Origin: Hyphomicrobiales bacterium
GTDB taxonomy: Bacteria > Pseudomonadota > Alphaproteobacteria > Rhizobiales > Xanthobacteraceae
Direction of reading: 5' to 3'
NCBI GenBank assembly: GCA_017305455.1
Contig: JAFKKO010000113.1
Location: 1-64,000, forward strand
DNA: 64,000 bases
Below the pieces are notes generated by a model, which saw only the letters and a program-made list of their open reading frames with translations, was not told where the DNA came from and did no database searches. Numbering within the stretch: position 1 is the stretch's first letter; each line of letters opens with the position of its first letter. Positions 9,460-21,100 of the stretch are shown in pieces. The translations under genes were made by a program, and so were the position numbers.

Positions 9460-12024
9460 ATGACCAATGACCCCGGTTCATCCGTGCCGATCAGAGGCCT
9501 CAGCGAAACGGAGGCCGGAACAAGGCTGAAGGCCGAGGGCTTCAACGAGCTGCCGCGGCCCGATCATCGCACCGTGCTCGGCATCGTGCTGGAGGTGCTG
9601 CGCGAGCCGATGCTGGCCTTGCTGCTCGGCGGCGGTCTCATCTACCTCATGCTGGGCGATCTGCAGGAAGCGCTGATCCTGCTCATCTTCGCGACCATGT
9701 CGGTGGCGATTACCGTCATTCAGGAAACGCGGACCGAGCGCGTGCTGGAAGCGCTACGCGACCTCACCAGCCCGCGCGCGCTCGTGATCCGGGACGGCGA
9801 ACGCAAGCGGATCGCCGGCCGTGAGGTGGTGCGGGGCGATATCATCATGCTGGCCGAGGGAGACCGCGTGCCGGCCGATGCCGTGCTGGTGCAGGCTCAG
9901 GACCTGCAGGCGGACGAATCCCTGCTGACCGGCGAATCGGTGCCGGTGCGGAAACTCACGGCCGGCACTACCCCGCTCGCTCAGGCGCGGCCCGGCGGCG
10001 ACGATCTGCCCTATATGTATTCGGGATCGCTGGTGATCCGCGGCAGCGGCATCGCCGAAGTTCTCGCGACCGGACTGCGCAGCGAAATCGGCAAGATCGG
10101 ACAATCGCTGCACGCGCTCGAGGCGGAGCCGCCACGGCTGCGCGCGCAGATCAGCCGTCTGGTCAAGCTCGCAGCCATCGCGGGCGCGATCGTCAGCGTC
10201 GCCGCGGTGCTGCTCTACGGCATGCTTCGCGGCGGATGGCTGGATGCCGTGCTCGCCGGCATCACCATCGGCATGTCGATGCTGCCGGAGGAATTTCCGG
10301 TCGTGCTCACCGTGTTCATGGCGATGGGGGCATGGCGCATCTCGCGCGCCCGGGTGCTAACCCGCCGTGCCACCGCGATCGAAACGCTCGGCTCGGCCAC
10401 GGTGCTGTGCACGGACAAGACCGGCACCCTGACTGAAAACCGGATGTCGATCGCCGAGTTGCGCGCAAGGAACGGCGACATCTTCCGGCCGCGCAAGACA
10501 TCCGGCCCCGTCACATCCGGTGGTGTGATGAATCTGGTCAGATTTGGCGTGCTCGCCTGCGCGCCGGATCCGTTCGATCCCATGGAGAAGGCCTTTCATA
10601 CCTTCTCGCGCGAGCGCATGCCCTCACCGGAGGGCTCGCCTGGTGCGGGCTGGCGACTGGCGCGGACCTACGGGCTTCATCCCGATCTTCTCGCGATGAC
10701 CCAGGTCTGGCAGCCGGACGCAGCCAAGGCTGAATTCATCGTCGCCGCCAAGGGCGCTCCCGAGGCCATCGCCAGCCTGTGCCGTCTCGACGCCGCCGAG
10801 ACCGCCGCGATCAGGCAGATGATTGACGGTATGGCGGCGGAAGGACAGCGCGTGCTGGGCGTCGCGCAAACTACGCATGCCGGAGACCACCTTCCGGACT
10901 CGCAACGAGGTTTCCGTTTCGAATTCCTCGGGCTGGTCGGCCTTGCCGATCCCCTGCGCGCGAGCGTGCCGGAGGCAATGCGCGAGTGCCGCTCCGCCGG
11001 CATTCGTGTGGTGATGATCACGGGTGACTATCCGGCGACAGCGCGGGCCATCGCGCGACAGGCAGGGCTTGAGAGCGACGAGATCCTGACCGGTGGCGAG
11101 ATCGAATCTCTCGATGACTCGGAACTGCGCCGCCGTGTGCGGACGACCACCGTGTTCGCCCGGATCATGCCCGAACAAAAGTTGCGCATCGTGCAGGCGC
11201 TCAAGAACGAAGGCGAGATCGTCGCGATGACCGGCGATGGCGTCAATGACGCGCCCTCTCTCAAGGCGGCTCATATCGGCGTCGCCATGGGCGGACGCGG
11301 CACCGATGTCGCGCGCGAGGCATCCTCGATCGTTCTGCTCGATGATGATTTCGGATCGATTGTAACGACGATCCGGCTCGGCCGCAGGATCTATGACAAT
11401 CTGCGCAAGGCGATGGGCTTCATCTTCGCGGTGCATGTGCCGATTGCCGGGCTGGCTTTGCTGCCGCTCCTGCTCGGGCTGCCGATCATCTTCAGCCCGA
11501 TCCATATCGCCTTCCTGGAAATGGTGATCGATCCGGTGTGCTCGCTGGTTTTTGAGGCCGAAACGGAAGAGCACGATGTGATGCGCCGCCCGCCGCGCCC
11601 GCCGGCGGAGCCTTTGTTCTCATGGCCGCTGATCGGCTGGAGCCTGCTGCAAGGCACCCTGACATTCGCGCTCGTGGCGGCGATTTTCCTGACCGGGCTG
11701 TGGCGCGGTATGCCCGAGGACGAAGTCAGAGCGCTGACCTTCTTCTCATTGATCGTGGCGATCGTCAGCCTGATCCTTCTCAACCGGTCGTTCAGTTCAT
11801 CCCTGCTCACGGCCTTTCGTCGCCCCAACCCGATGCTGGTCTGGATCCTGCTGACTGTCGTGGGCATCCTCGGTCTCAGTTTGCTCTGGCCTTTCGCACG
11901 CAACCTGTTCCGATTCGGACCGCTGCACTGGGATGATCTTGGATTGATCCTCGCCGCCGGCGGCATGGTGCTGGTCGCACTGGAATGGCTCAAGCCATTC
12001 TGGCGCAGACGGCTCCGGTTCTGA
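9460..12024 (+). CDS. Cation-transporting P-type ATPase (type II-like)
   Basis: 854 residues. N-terminal cation-ATPase domain, A-domain loop with LTGESVP, phosphorylation motif CTDKTGTLT (phosphoryl Asp near 317), hinge MTGDGVNDAPSLK, and about ten membrane helices. TM4 reads MLPEEFPVVLT, as in Ca2+/Mn2+-type pumps. The TM6 region reads LEMVIDPVCSLVFE and not the N-x-x-T-D of known Ca2+ pumps, so the ion is uncertain. It follows the acetyltransferase by 9 bases and converges with the RND operon. Confidence 0.88.
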   Translation: MTNDPGSSVPIRGLSETEAGTRLKAEGFNELPRPDHRTVLGIVLEVLREPMLALLLGGGLIYLMLGDLQEALILLIFATMSVAITVIQETRTERVLEALRDLTSPRALVIRDGERKRIAGREVVRGDIIMLAEGDRVPADAVLVQAQDLQADESLLTGESVPVRKLTAGTTPLAQARPGGDDLPYMYSGSLVIRGSGIAEVLATGLRSEIGKIGQSLHALEAEPPRLRAQISRLVKLAAIAGAIVSVAAVLLYGMLRGGWLDAVLAGITIGMSMLPEEFPVVLTVFMAMGAWRISRARVLTRRATAIETLGSATVLCTDKTGTLTENRMSIAELRARNGDIFRPRKTSGPVTSGGVMNLVRFGVLACAPDPFDPMEKAFHTFSRERMPSPEGSPGAGWRLARTYGLHPDLLAMTQVWQPDAAKAEFIVAAKGAPEAIASLCRLDAAETAAIRQMIDGMAAEGQRVLGVAQTTHAGDHLPDSQRGFRFEFLGLVGLADPLRASVPEAMRECRSAGIRVVMITGDYPATARAIARQAGLESDEILTGGEIESLDDSELRRRVRTTTVFARIMPEQKLRIVQALKNEGEIVAMTGDGVNDAPSLKAAHIGVAMGGRGTDVAREASSIVLLDDDFGSIVTTIRLGRRIYDNLRKAMGFIFAVHVPIAGLALLPLLLGLPIIFSPIHIAFLEMVIDPVCSLVFEAETEEHDVMRRPPRPPAEPLFSWPLIGWSLLQGTLTFALVAAIFLTGLWRGMPEDEVRALTFFSLIVAIVSLILLNRSFSSSLLTAFRRPNPMLVWILLTVVGILGLSLLWPFARNLFRFGPLHWDDLGLILAAGGMVLVALEWLKPFWRRRLRF

Positions 12025-12099
12025 CGGCACGCGCCTCGCATGCCGCGCGGCGTTGGAGTTGCAAGAGACCGGCGCCCGTTCAGGCCGCACGCGACAACG

Positions 12100-15000
12100 C
12101 TATTCGTGTGACGCCTTGGAGGCTTCGGCAGGCGCGGCGTCGGGATGCGGCTCGATGCCCATTTTCGCTTTCAGTTTCTCGCGGATCGCCTGGAACATCA
12201 CATACAGCGCCGGGATCACGAAAATGCCGATCAGCGATGCCGCCAGCATGCCGCCGAACACCGGCGTGCTGACGTTGCGGAACGCGAGCTTCGAGGCGCC
12301 GGTTGCGATCACCAGCGGCACCAGGCCGAGGATGAAGGCGAACGACGTCATCATCACCGGCCTGAAGCGCAGGCGGGAGCCTTCGATCGCGGCTTCAAGC
12401 AGCGGCACGCCGTGTTCGCGCCGCTCCTTGGCGAATTCGACGATCAGGATGCCGTTCTTCGCCGCAAGGCCGATCAGCACCACCATGCCGATCTGCGCAT
12501 AGAGATCGAGCGTGAGCCCGGCGAGCACGATGGCAAGATAGGCGCCGGCGACGCCGACCGAGACCGACAGCAGCACCGGCACCGGAATGGTCCAGCTCTC
12601 GTAGAGTCCAACGAGGAAGAGATAAGCGAACAGCAGCGCGAAGGCGAGAATGACCGGCGTCTGGCCCTCGGCGCGCTTTTCCTGGAACGAGATGTCGGTC
12701 CACGATCCCTGATAGCCTTGCGGCAATGTCTTGGCCGCCACCTGATCCATCGCCAGCAGCGCCTGTCCCGACGAGATGCCCGGTGCCGGGCCGCCCTGAA
12801 TGGTGGCGGCGCGGGTGTTGTTATAGCGGATCAGGCCCTGCGGGCCGAGCACGAGACGCACCTCGACCAGGCTGCGCAGCGGCACCATCTGTCCGCCGCT
12901 GCTGCGCACGTTGATGCGGTAGATGTCGTCAACCGACGCACGGTCCTGCGCCTCGGCCTGCACCTGAACCTGCCAGGTGCGCCCGAACAGATTGATATCG
13001 TTGACATAGAAGCCGCCGAGCGAGGTCTGCAGCGCCTGAAAGATCGAACTGATCTCGACGCCGAGAATCCTCGCCTTGTCGCGATCGATGTCGAGATAGA
13101 TCGACGGCGTGGTTGCTGAGAACGTGGTGAACACACGCGAGAGCTGCGGGTCCTGATTGGCGGCGACCACAAGACCACGCAGCACCTGCGCCATGTTTTC
13201 CGGCGAGCCGCCGCGCAGATCCTGCAGCACGTAGCTGAAACCGCCTCCGGTGCCGAGACCGATGATCGGCGGCGGCGCCAACGGAATGGCGATGCCGCCA
13301 TGCACGCCGCGCAGTGCCAGCCCGAGCCTGCCGATGATGGCATCCGCTGTATTGGCCTTACCCTCGCGATGCTCGAAATTCTTCAGCGTCACGATCATGA
13401 AGCCCGCGTTCGGCTGCGAATAGTTGTCGACGAAATTCAGTCCGATGATCGAACTGACCTCGGCCACGGCCTCTTCCTTGCGGACAATGCCCTCGACCTG
13501 CTTCACCACTTCCGTGGTGCGCCCGACGGAGGCGCCGTCCGGGAGCTGTATCACCACGAAGAACGCGCCCTGATCGTCCGACGGAATGAATCCGGTCGGT
13601 GTCGCCTTGGCGAGTAAGCCCACTCCGATGAAAGCCATCACCACCACGATCGCGCCGCTGACCGAGAACCGCACCAGCCGCGCCACGACATTGCCGTAGC
13701 TGTCGCGCACGCGATCGATGCCGCGGCTGAGCTTGCCCATGAGGCCACGCTTGGGGCCATGATGCGGCCTGAGCAGGATCGCACACAGCGCCGGCGACAG
13801 CGTCAGCGCGTTGACCGCCGACAGGAACATCGACACCGCGACGGTGACGGCGAACTGCCGGAACAATTCGCCGGAAATGCCTGAAATGAAGGCGATCGGC
13901 ACGAACACCGCGAGCAGCACCAGCGTGATCGCGATGATCGGCGCAAAGATGGTGCTCATCGCCAGCTTGGTGGCCTCGCCCGGCGGCAGTTCGGGATGCT
14001 CTTCCATCGTCTGCTCGACTGCCTCGACCACCACGATGGCGTCGTCCACCACAATGCCGATGGCGAGGATCATCGCCAGCAGCGACACCGTGTTGGCGGA
14101 ATAGCCGATGGCGTTGAGCACGACGAAGGTGCCGATCAGGCTGACCGGCACCGCGATCATCGGAATCAGCGTGGCGCGCAGATTGCCGAGGAACAGGAAC
14201 ACCACCAGCAGCACCAGCACCGCAGCCTCGAGCAGCGTATGCTGGACCTTCTCGATCGTCGCCCGCACGAACACGGTCGGATCGTAAGTCACCTTCCACG
14301 CCAGCCCTTCGGGAAACGACTTGGCGCTCTCCGTCATCAGCTTGGTCAAGGCATCGACGGTCTTGAGCGCGTTGGCACCCGGCGACTGATAGATTCCGAT
14401 CAGGGTGGACGGCGCGCCGTCGAGCCGGGTGGCGCGGTCGAGATTGGCGGCGCCGAGTTCGAGCCTTGCGATATCGCCAAGCCGCAGGATCGAGCCGTCC
14501 GGGTTGGTACGAATGACGATCTTCTCGAATTCCTCCGGCGAGGTCAGCCGTCCCTTGGTCTGGATGTTGAGCTGAAGCTGCTGGTCGTCCGAGATCGGAC
14601 GTGCGCCGATGCGGCCGACAGCGGCCTGCGTGTTCTGCGACTGGATCGCCGAAATGACGTCGCCGGTGGTGAGATTGAGACCGGTCAGTTGATCCGTCTT
14701 GATCCAGACCCGCATCGCGTAATCCTGCGGGCCGAACAACTGCGCGTCGCCCACGCCGGGTGTGCTCTTGATCCGGTCCAGCAGGTTGATGGTGACGTAG
14801 TTCGACAGGAACAGTTCGTCGTAGCTCTGGTTCGGCGAATAGACCGCGATCACGCCCAGCAGGGCCGACGATTTCTTCTGCACGCGGACGCCGGATTTAC
14901 GCACCTCCTCCGGCATCTTCGACAGCGCGATCTGCACGCGATTGTTGACGTTGACGGTGTTGATGTCCGGATTGGTGCCAAGCTCGAACGACACCAGCAG

Positions 15001-15270
15001 CGAATAGCTGCCATCATTGCCCGAGATGCTCTTCATGTAGATCATCTTGTCGACGCCGATCACCTGCGACTCGATGACCTGCGCGACCGTCGTCTCCACC
15101 ACCTCGGACGATGCGCCGGGATAGCTCGCAGTGACCGAAACCTGCGGCGGCACGATGTCGGGAAATTGCGCGACCGGGATGGCGAGCAGCGAGACCAGGC
15201 CTGCGATCGCGGTGACCAGCGCGATCACGATGGCAAGGCGGGGCCGCTCCACGAAGATGGAGGACAACAT
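12100..15270 (-). CDS. RND efflux permease, HAE1/AcrB family
   Basis: 1056 residues, the usual AcrB length. Twelve membrane helices are arranged as two repeats with large periplasmic loops. TM4 carries [18 protein letters not shown] (about 400-417), whose Asp pair carries protons, and the C-terminal half has the matching [14 protein letters not shown]. It should export hydrophobic drugs or metabolites across both membranes with the adaptor encoded 2 bases upstream. No TolC-type outer-membrane gene or TetR regulator adjoins it, so the pump probably borrows a channel from elsewhere. Confidence 0.95.
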   Translation of the reverse strand: MLSSIFVERPRLAIVIALVTAIAGLVSLLAIPVAQFPDIVPPQVSVTASYPGASSEVVETTVAQVIESQVIGVDKMIYMKSISGNDGSYSLLVSFELGTNPDINTVNVNNRVQIALSKMPEEVRKSGVRVQKKSSALLGVIAVYSPNQSYDELFLSNYVTINLLDRIKSTPGVGDAQLFGPQDYAMRVWIKTDQLTGLNLTTGDVISAIQSQNTQAAVGRIGARPISDDQQLQLNIQTKGRLTSPEEFEKIVIRTNPDGSILRLGDIARLELGAANLDRATRLDGAPSTLIGIYQSPGANALKTVDALTKLMTESAKSFPEGLAWKVTYDPTVFVRATIEKVQHTLLEAAVLVLLVVFLFLGNLRATLIPMIAVPVSLIGTFVVLNAIGYSANTVSLLAMILAIGIVVDDAIVVVEAVEQTMEEHPELPPGEATKLAMSTIFAPIIAITLVLLAVFVPIAFISGISGELFRQFAVTVAVSMFLSAVNALTLSPALCAILLRPHHGPKRGLMGKLSRGIDRVRDSYGNVVARLVRFSVSGAIVVVMAFIGVGLLAKATPTGFIPSDDQGAFFVVIQLPDGASVGRTTEVVKQVEGIVRKEEAVAEVSSIIGLNFVDNYSQPNAGFMIVTLKNFEHREGKANTADAIIGRLGLALRGVHGGIAIPLAPPPIIGLGTGGGFSYVLQDLRGGSPENMAQVLRGLVVAANQDPQLSRVFTTFSATTPSIYLDIDRDKARILGVEISSIFQALQTSLGGFYVNDINLFGRTWQVQVQAEAQDRASVDDIYRINVRSSGGQMVPLRSLVEVRLVLGPQGLIRYNNTRAATIQGGPAPGISSGQALLAMDQVAAKTLPQGYQGSWTDISFQEKRAEGQTPVILAFALLFAYLFLVGLYESWTIPVPVLLSVSVGVAGAYLAIVLAGLTLDLYAQIGMVVLIGLAAKNGILIVEFAKERREHGVPLLEAAIEGSRLRFRPVMMTSFAFILGLVPLVIATGASKLAFRNVSTPVFGGMLAASLIGIFVIPALYVMFQAIREKLKAKMGIEPHPDAAPAEASKASHE

Positions 15271-15272
15271 GG

Positions 15273-16526
15273 CTAGAACCCGCGAATCGAGGTCTGGACC
15301 GGCGAAGCCGTCACCGGCAGGCCGGGCCGCAGGGTCTGCGCGCCCTGCACCACCACCATCTCGCCGCCGGACAGGCCCTCAAGCACCACGACGGAGCCAC
15401 CGTTGCTCGGCCCGAGCTTCAGCCGCCTGACGGCTGCCTTGCCGTCCTCGACCACGAACACATAGACGCCCTGTTGGTCCGCGATCAGCGCGGCCTGCGG
15501 GATCACCACCCGCTCCTCCGGCTTGTCACCCTCGACGCTGACCTGCACGAGTTGGCCATCCACCAGTTCGCCATCCGGATTCTGCAGCGTGGCGCGCACC
15601 GTGATCGAATCGGTGGAGGGATCGACCTTGACGTCGACGAAATCGATCTTGCCGGTCTGCTTGTAGATTGCGCCGTTGGAGAACTGCACCACGACCTTGA
15701 AGTGATCCGCGGAAGCCTGATGCTTGCCGCGCTCCTCGGCGAGACGCAGGAACTCACGCTGGCTCACCGGAAACACCACATACATCGGATCGACGCTGAC
15801 AATGGTGGTCAGCACGCCGGAGTTCGGCCCGACCACGTTGCCGCGCGTCACCGCGGTGCGGCCGATCCGCCCGTCGATCGGCGAGCGGATTTCGGTGTAA
15901 CCAAGGTTGATTTCGGCGGTCTTCAGGTCGGCCTGCGCGCCGTCCAGATTGCCCTGCGCGGTCTTCTGCGCGGTCAACCGATCGTCACGCACGGCGACCG
16001 AGGTGGCGCTGGTCTTGAGCAATTCCTCCGCACGCTGGGTCTGCGTGATCGCATTCTCAAGCTGCGCCTGCATGCGCAGCACTCCGGCCTGCGCCTGCTG
16101 CACCGTCGCCTCGAACGGCCCCTTCTCGATCTGATAGAGCGGGGTGCCGGCTTTGACGCGCTCGCCGTCCTTGAACAGGATGTTTTCGAGATAACCGGTG
16201 ACGCGCGCCCGCACCTCCACCCTTTGGGTGGCCTCGATGCGTCCGACAAAATGAACCGACTCGGTGACCGGCCGCTTGTCCGCCTTGACCACGCCGACGG
16301 TCGGCGCGGCGGGCTGCTGGGCTGTCGCCTCCGGCGTCCCGAGCAGCATGAGCGCAAGAGCGATCGCGGCATAGCCGCTGATGCGCACGAGGCTGTGACA
16401 AGATCTGCTATGACGGGGTCTGATGCGTTGCGGCTGACCGAGGGGCGTCGCCGCCAGAGGCGGATGCAAGGAAACCGTTGCACCGGAGACTTCCGGCATC
16501 ACACCCTCGATCAAGCCCTGCCTCAT
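15273..16526 (-). CDS. RND periplasmic adaptor (AcrA/MexA type)
   Basis: 417 residues from the chosen start. A signal-like hydrophobic stretch ([20 protein letters not shown], about 50-70) is followed by a biotinyl-lipoyl half ([19 protein letters not shown]), a coiled-coil hairpin (about 125-185), the second lipoyl half [20 protein letters not shown], and a beta barrel. The frame is open further upstream, but AGGGGGG 7 bases before the ATG at 16526 decides the start; another ATG at 16499 is possible. It precedes the permease by 2 bases. Confidence 0.9.
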   Translation of the reverse strand: MRQGLIEGVMPEVSGATVSLHPPLAATPLGQPQRIRPRHSRSCHSLVRISGYAAIALALMLLGTPEATAQQPAAPTVGVVKADKRPVTESVHFVGRIEATQRVEVRARVTGYLENILFKDGERVKAGTPLYQIEKGPFEATVQQAQAGVLRMQAQLENAITQTQRAEELLKTSATSVAVRDDRLTAQKTAQGNLDGAQADLKTAEINLGYTEIRSPIDGRIGRTAVTRGNVVGPNSGVLTTIVSVDPMYVVFPVSQREFLRLAEERGKHQASADHFKVVVQFSNGAIYKQTGKIDFVDVKVDPSTDSITVRATLQNPDGELVDGQLVQVSVEGDKPEERVVIPQAALIADQQGVYVFVVEDGKAAVRRLKLGPSNGGSVVVLEGLSGGEMVVVQGAQTLRPGLPVTASPVQTSIRGF

Positions 16527-16819
16527 ATTGCGCCCCCCTGATCTTCGGTTCCGATGATGGGCCGACAATGATCGCGAAACAACTGCTGATTGTCGGTCTG
16601 GCGCACTGGACCACGGGGCGGCCCCGGTACGAACCCACCGTGGAATCCCAGCACAAACACGGAGATGTCCCGGCCCCGTTTGAAGACGGAAGCAAGACAA
16701 CGGGCCTTGTTGCGTTGCGCCGCGCGGCACCTCAACAGATGCGCGGGCCGGGCAACTCCCTGGATTTCCTCATGGTCTCTCACGGCTGCTGACGCGACGT
16801 CCGCACCCAAAAGAGCAGA

Positions 16820-16842
16820 ACGACTACGACAATTTGAGTCGT
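16820..16842. promoter_or_regulatory. Candidate operator: inverted repeat ACGACT-N11-AGTCGT
   Basis: A perfect 6-base inverted repeat lies in the 406-base intergenic stretch 16527-16932 between the RND adaptor (leftward) and the degenerate EAL gene (rightward). The surrounding bases are AT-richer than the neighbours, as expected for promoters. The bound regulator is unknown. Nothing else in this gap can be named. Confidence 0.3.
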
Positions 16843-16932
16843 ATTGACGACATTAAGGCTATTCAACAATTACCGTGTCGATAAAACTGGCCGTCCTTAC
16901 CGGTGCTCCGATCCGGACTCTATCGTTCGGGC

Positions 16933-18183
16933 ATGCGGAAGAACAGCACCAATCCCTCGCCCGACGATTCCATCATTCCTCCACCGACATTCGGACGGCG
17001 GCGTGTCAGGCCGCGCGTCTGCGTTGCCGATGCCAAGCCGCATGCCCGGCTGTTTCTCGGCGAAATGCTCGAGGCCTGCGGCTTCCTTGTCGAAAGCTGC
17101 GGCAGCGCCGAGGAGATGCCACGCGCGCTTCAGGCGACAATTCCGGACCTCGTGGTGCTTGGCTTCTCGGCCGGCGGCATCGAAGCGGCACGAACGCTGG
17201 AAGCGCTGGCGGCGGAAAACTTCACCGGCAGGGTGCTGCCGGTCGGCCCGGCTCACGCTCCGGCGGTCAGCGCGGTCTGTGACCTCGGCAAGCAGCTTGG
17301 CCTCGCGATGCTGCCATTGCTGACCACACCGTTCAGCGACCAGAGTCTGCGCGCCAGCGTTGCGCCGCTCATTCCGGCCGATCCGGCCCCCGACAAAGCG
17401 CCGGTCGATGTCGGCGAAGCGCTGGCGGCCGGATGGCTCGAACTCTGGTACCAGCCGAAGATCGACATTCCGACCCTGACGCTTGCCGGAGCCGAAGCGT
17501 TGGTGCGGATGCGCCATCCCGCGTGGGGCGTGGTGCTGCCCTCGCGCCTCATTCCCGCGAGGAAGGACCCGCACTTCCGCGCCTTCTCCCGCTTCGTCAT
17601 CCAGTGCGCCATCGACGACTGGCAGGGCTTCCTGACCCGCGGCGGCGCGGTGCATCTCTCCGTCAACCTGCCGCCGGACTATTTCGAAGCACCCGGCGCG
17701 GTCGAGGAATTCTCGCGCCAGTTGCCGGCGCATCCGGCGTTCCGGGGCTTCAAGGTGGAATTCGACGCGAGCGAAATCATCGACCGCCTCGACTTCGTCA
17801 ACGACGTGGCTCGCCAGCTTCGCTTCCACAATGTCTCGGCCACCATCGACAATCTCGGCAGCACGCTGCCCGCGTTCATGGCGCTCGAAACCCTCTATTT
17901 TTCCGAGATCAAGATTGCCTCGGCATTTACCGCAGGCTGCGCCGATAATCCGCTCAAGCGCAGCGTCTGTCGGCAGATCGTCGAATTCGCGGCCAGCCAC
18001 GGCGCGCGTACCGTGGCAACAGGGCTGGAGGCGTGGCCGGACCTGATGGCGGCGCGCGATCTCGGCATCGATCAGGCGCAGGGATTTCTTTTCGCCAAGC
18101 CAATGACGGCGCCGCAATTCGCCCGCGACATCCTGGGCCGTATCAGCTTCAGCCCGCAGCACAGTGCCCCGGTGATGCGATAG
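16933..18183 (+). CDS. Degenerate receiver plus degenerate EAL-domain protein
   Basis: 416 residues, cytoplasmic. An N-terminal receiver-like domain (about 25-150) has Gly77 in the place of the phosphoacceptor Asp (PDLVVLGFS) and Thr in the place of the conserved Lys (LLTTPF). The EAL domain (about 155-400) keeps the EAL Glu188, Asn in VNLP, Glu in KVEFD, a Lys in EIKIA and Gln in QAQGF. But DDFG is DNLG (306-309), KID is KIA (327-329) and AEGVE is ATGLE (362-366), so the second metal Asp and the general-base Glu are gone. It is predicted not to hydrolyse c-di-GMP; a binding or protein-contact role is inferred. The start is uncertain, since no clear ribosome site is seen. Confidence 0.85.
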   Translation: MRKNSTNPSPDDSIIPPPTFGRRRVRPRVCVADAKPHARLFLGEMLEACGFLVESCGSAEEMPRALQATIPDLVVLGFSAGGIEAARTLEALAAENFTGRVLPVGPAHAPAVSAVCDLGKQLGLAMLPLLTTPFSDQSLRASVAPLIPADPAPDKAPVDVGEALAAGWLELWYQPKIDIPTLTLAGAEALVRMRHPAWGVVLPSRLIPARKDPHFRAFSRFVIQCAIDDWQGFLTRGGAVHLSVNLPPDYFEAPGAVEEFSRQLPAHPAFRGFKVEFDASEIIDRLDFVNDVARQLRFHNVSATIDNLGSTLPAFMALETLYFSEIKIASAFTAGCADNPLKRSVCRQIVEFAASHGARTVATGLEAWPDLMAARDLGIDQAQGFLFAKPMTAPQFARDILGRISFSPQHSAPVMR

Positions 18184-18192
18184 CTTAAAACA

Positions 18193-21100
18193 TCACCCAC
18201 GCTTGTCCGAGCCGGCGTCGGCGGACTTGTCTCCCCTCAGCACAATGTAGATCGCCGGGATCACCAGCACGGTGAGCGCTGTCGACGAGGCGAGGCCGAA
18301 CAGCAGCGAGATCGCAAGTCCCTGGAAGATCGGATCGGCGAGGATGACCGCCGCTCCGATCATCGCCGCGATCGCGGTCAGCAGGATCGGCTTGAAGCGG
18401 ATGGCGCCGGCTTCCAGCAGCACATCGAGCAGCGGCTGGCCGGGCCGGCGAGCGTGACGGATGAAATCGACCAGCAGGATCGAGTTGCGCACGATGATGC
18501 CGGCGAGCGCGATGAAGCCGATCATCGACGTCGCGGTGAACGGCGCGTTGAACAGCCAGTGGCCCAGCAGGATGCCGATGAAAGTGAGCGGGATCGGCGT
18601 GAGAATGACCAGCGGCAACTTGAACGAGCCGAACTGCGCGACCACGAGAATGTAGATGCCGAGGATCGCCACCATGAAGGCGGCGCCCATGTCGCGGAAC
18701 GTCACCCACGTCACCTCCCACTCGCCGTCCCACAACAGTGTCGGCCGGGTCTCGTCGTCGGGCTGGCCGTGGAGCGCGATAACGGGCTTGGGCAGATTGC
18801 CCCAATCGATCCTGTCGATCGCCTCCTGCACCGCGAGCATGCCGTAGATCGGCGCTTCATAGGCGCCGGCAAGCTCCGCCATCACCATCTCGGCCGGACG
18901 GCTGTTGTGCCGGAAGATCGGATAGGAGGCCGGCTCGCGCGTGACGCTCACGACATCGCCGAGTTCGACCACGCCGCGCCCGCCGGGCAATGCATTGGCC
19001 GGCACCGGCGTCGTCAGCGCGCGCTGGTCCATCACCGCGTCGGCCTTCGGCAGCGCGAGGCGGATCGCGATCGGCTGACGGCCGCCGCCACGATGGGAAT
19101 AGCCCACCGTAACGCCGCTGTAGAGATAGCGCAGCGTGTCATACACGTCGGACTGCTCAACCTTGTAATATTCGAGGCTGTCCTGATTGATCGCGACGCG
19201 CAGACGCTCCGGCTGATTGCGATAGCTGTCCTCGACATCGACGATGAACGGAACGCTCTTGAACGCCTCGCGCACCTTGCCGGCCACCGCACGCCGCGTC
19301 TGCGGGTCAGGACCGTAGATTTCGGCCAGCAGAGTGCCCAGCACCGGCGGGCCGGGCGGCGGCTCGACCACCTTCACGATGGAGCCGTCCGGCAGGCCAA
19401 GATCTTTGAGACGCTGGCGGATGTCGAGCGCAATCGCATGACTGGCGCGCGCGCGGTCGCCCTTCTCCAGCAGATTGACCGCGACGTCCCCCTGCTCGGG
19501 GTTGGCGCGCAGATAATAGTGCCGCACCAGACCGTTGAAATCGAACGGCGCCGCCGCGCCGGCATAGGTCTGGAACGAGACGATTTCCGGCACGCCCGCC
19601 AGCCGATCGACGATCGCCTGCAAGGCCCGGTCGGTATCCTCGACCGAGGAGCCCTTCGGCAGATCGAGCACGACCTGCAGATTGGCCTTGTTGTCGAACG
19701 GCAGCAGCTTCACCGTGACGTGCTTGGTGTAAAACAGCCCGAGCGACGCCACGGTGGCGAGGCCGACCACCAGAAGAAAGATCCAAGCCCGCCGGCGCGT
19801 CGCCAGAACGGGCCTGGAGACCGCGACATAAAGACGGCCGAGCCGGCCGCCCCCGGCGCTCTCGTGGCCGCCGCCGGCATGGGCGGCACCCAGCTTCATC
19901 ATCAGCCATGGCGTCAGCATCACGGCGACGAAAAAGGAGAACAGCATCGCGGCCGAGGCGTTGGCCGGGATCGGACTCATATAGGGACCCATCATGCCCG
20001 AGACGAACAGCATCGGCAGCAGCGCGGCGACCACCGTCAGGGTGGCGACGATGGTGGGATTGCCGACCTCCGCGACGGCATCGATCGCCGCCTGGGCGCG
20101 CGGGCGTCCGTCATGCATGGCCCAGTGACGGGAGATGTTCTCGATCACCACAATGGCGTCGTCCACCAGAATGCCGATCGAGAAGATCAGCGCGAACAGG
20201 CTGACGCGGTTGAGCGTGTAACCCATGATCCAGGACGCGAACAGCGTCAGCAGAATGGTGGTGGGAATTACCACGGCCACCACCAGCGCCTCGCGCCAGC
20301 CGATGGCGACGACGACCAGAACGACGATCGACACCGTCGCCAGACCGAGATGGAACAGCAGTTCGTTGGCCTTCTCGTTGGCGGTCTCGCCGTAATTGCG
20401 CGTGACCGTCATCTCCACATCCTCGGGGAAGATCTGGCCGCGCACATGCTCCAGACGCTTGACCACCTCTTCGGCAATCACCACCGCGTTGGTGCCGGGA
20501 CGCTTGGCGATGGCGAGGGAGACGGTCGGCGTGCGTGCGAGTTTGTCCGAGACCTTGCGAATGTCGGTCACCCGGCTTTCGGCCGGAGAGGTCGCCAGCG
20601 CGACATGAGCGACATCGCGGACATAGACCGGGCGGCCATCGCGGGCCGTAAGCAGGAGATTGCCGATCTCGGGCAGCGATTGCAGCGTCTGGCCGGCAAC
20701 GATGGCGCGCTGCTGGGTGTCTTCCCGCACCGTCCCGATCCGGAACGAGCGGTTGGCGCCGTCGATCTTGGCGGCAAGCTGTTGCAGGGTGATGCCGTAG
20801 AGCGAGAGCTTTTCCGGGTCCGGCTCGACGCGGAACTGCTCGGGCTGCTCGCCGACGATGTAGGTGAGGCCGATGTCCGGCAGCTTCGCCACTTCGACCT
20901 GCAATTCGCGGGCAAGCCGCGTCAGGCCGTTCGCGGTCCAGCGCGCGGCGGCATCGGCGGTCGGACGCAGCGTCACCACGACGATCGCAACATCGTCGAT
21001 GCCGCGGCCGACGATGAGCGGCTCCGGAATTCCGACCGGAATCCGGTTCATGTTGGCGCGGATTTTCTCATGCACGCGCAGAATGGCGGCATCGGAATTG

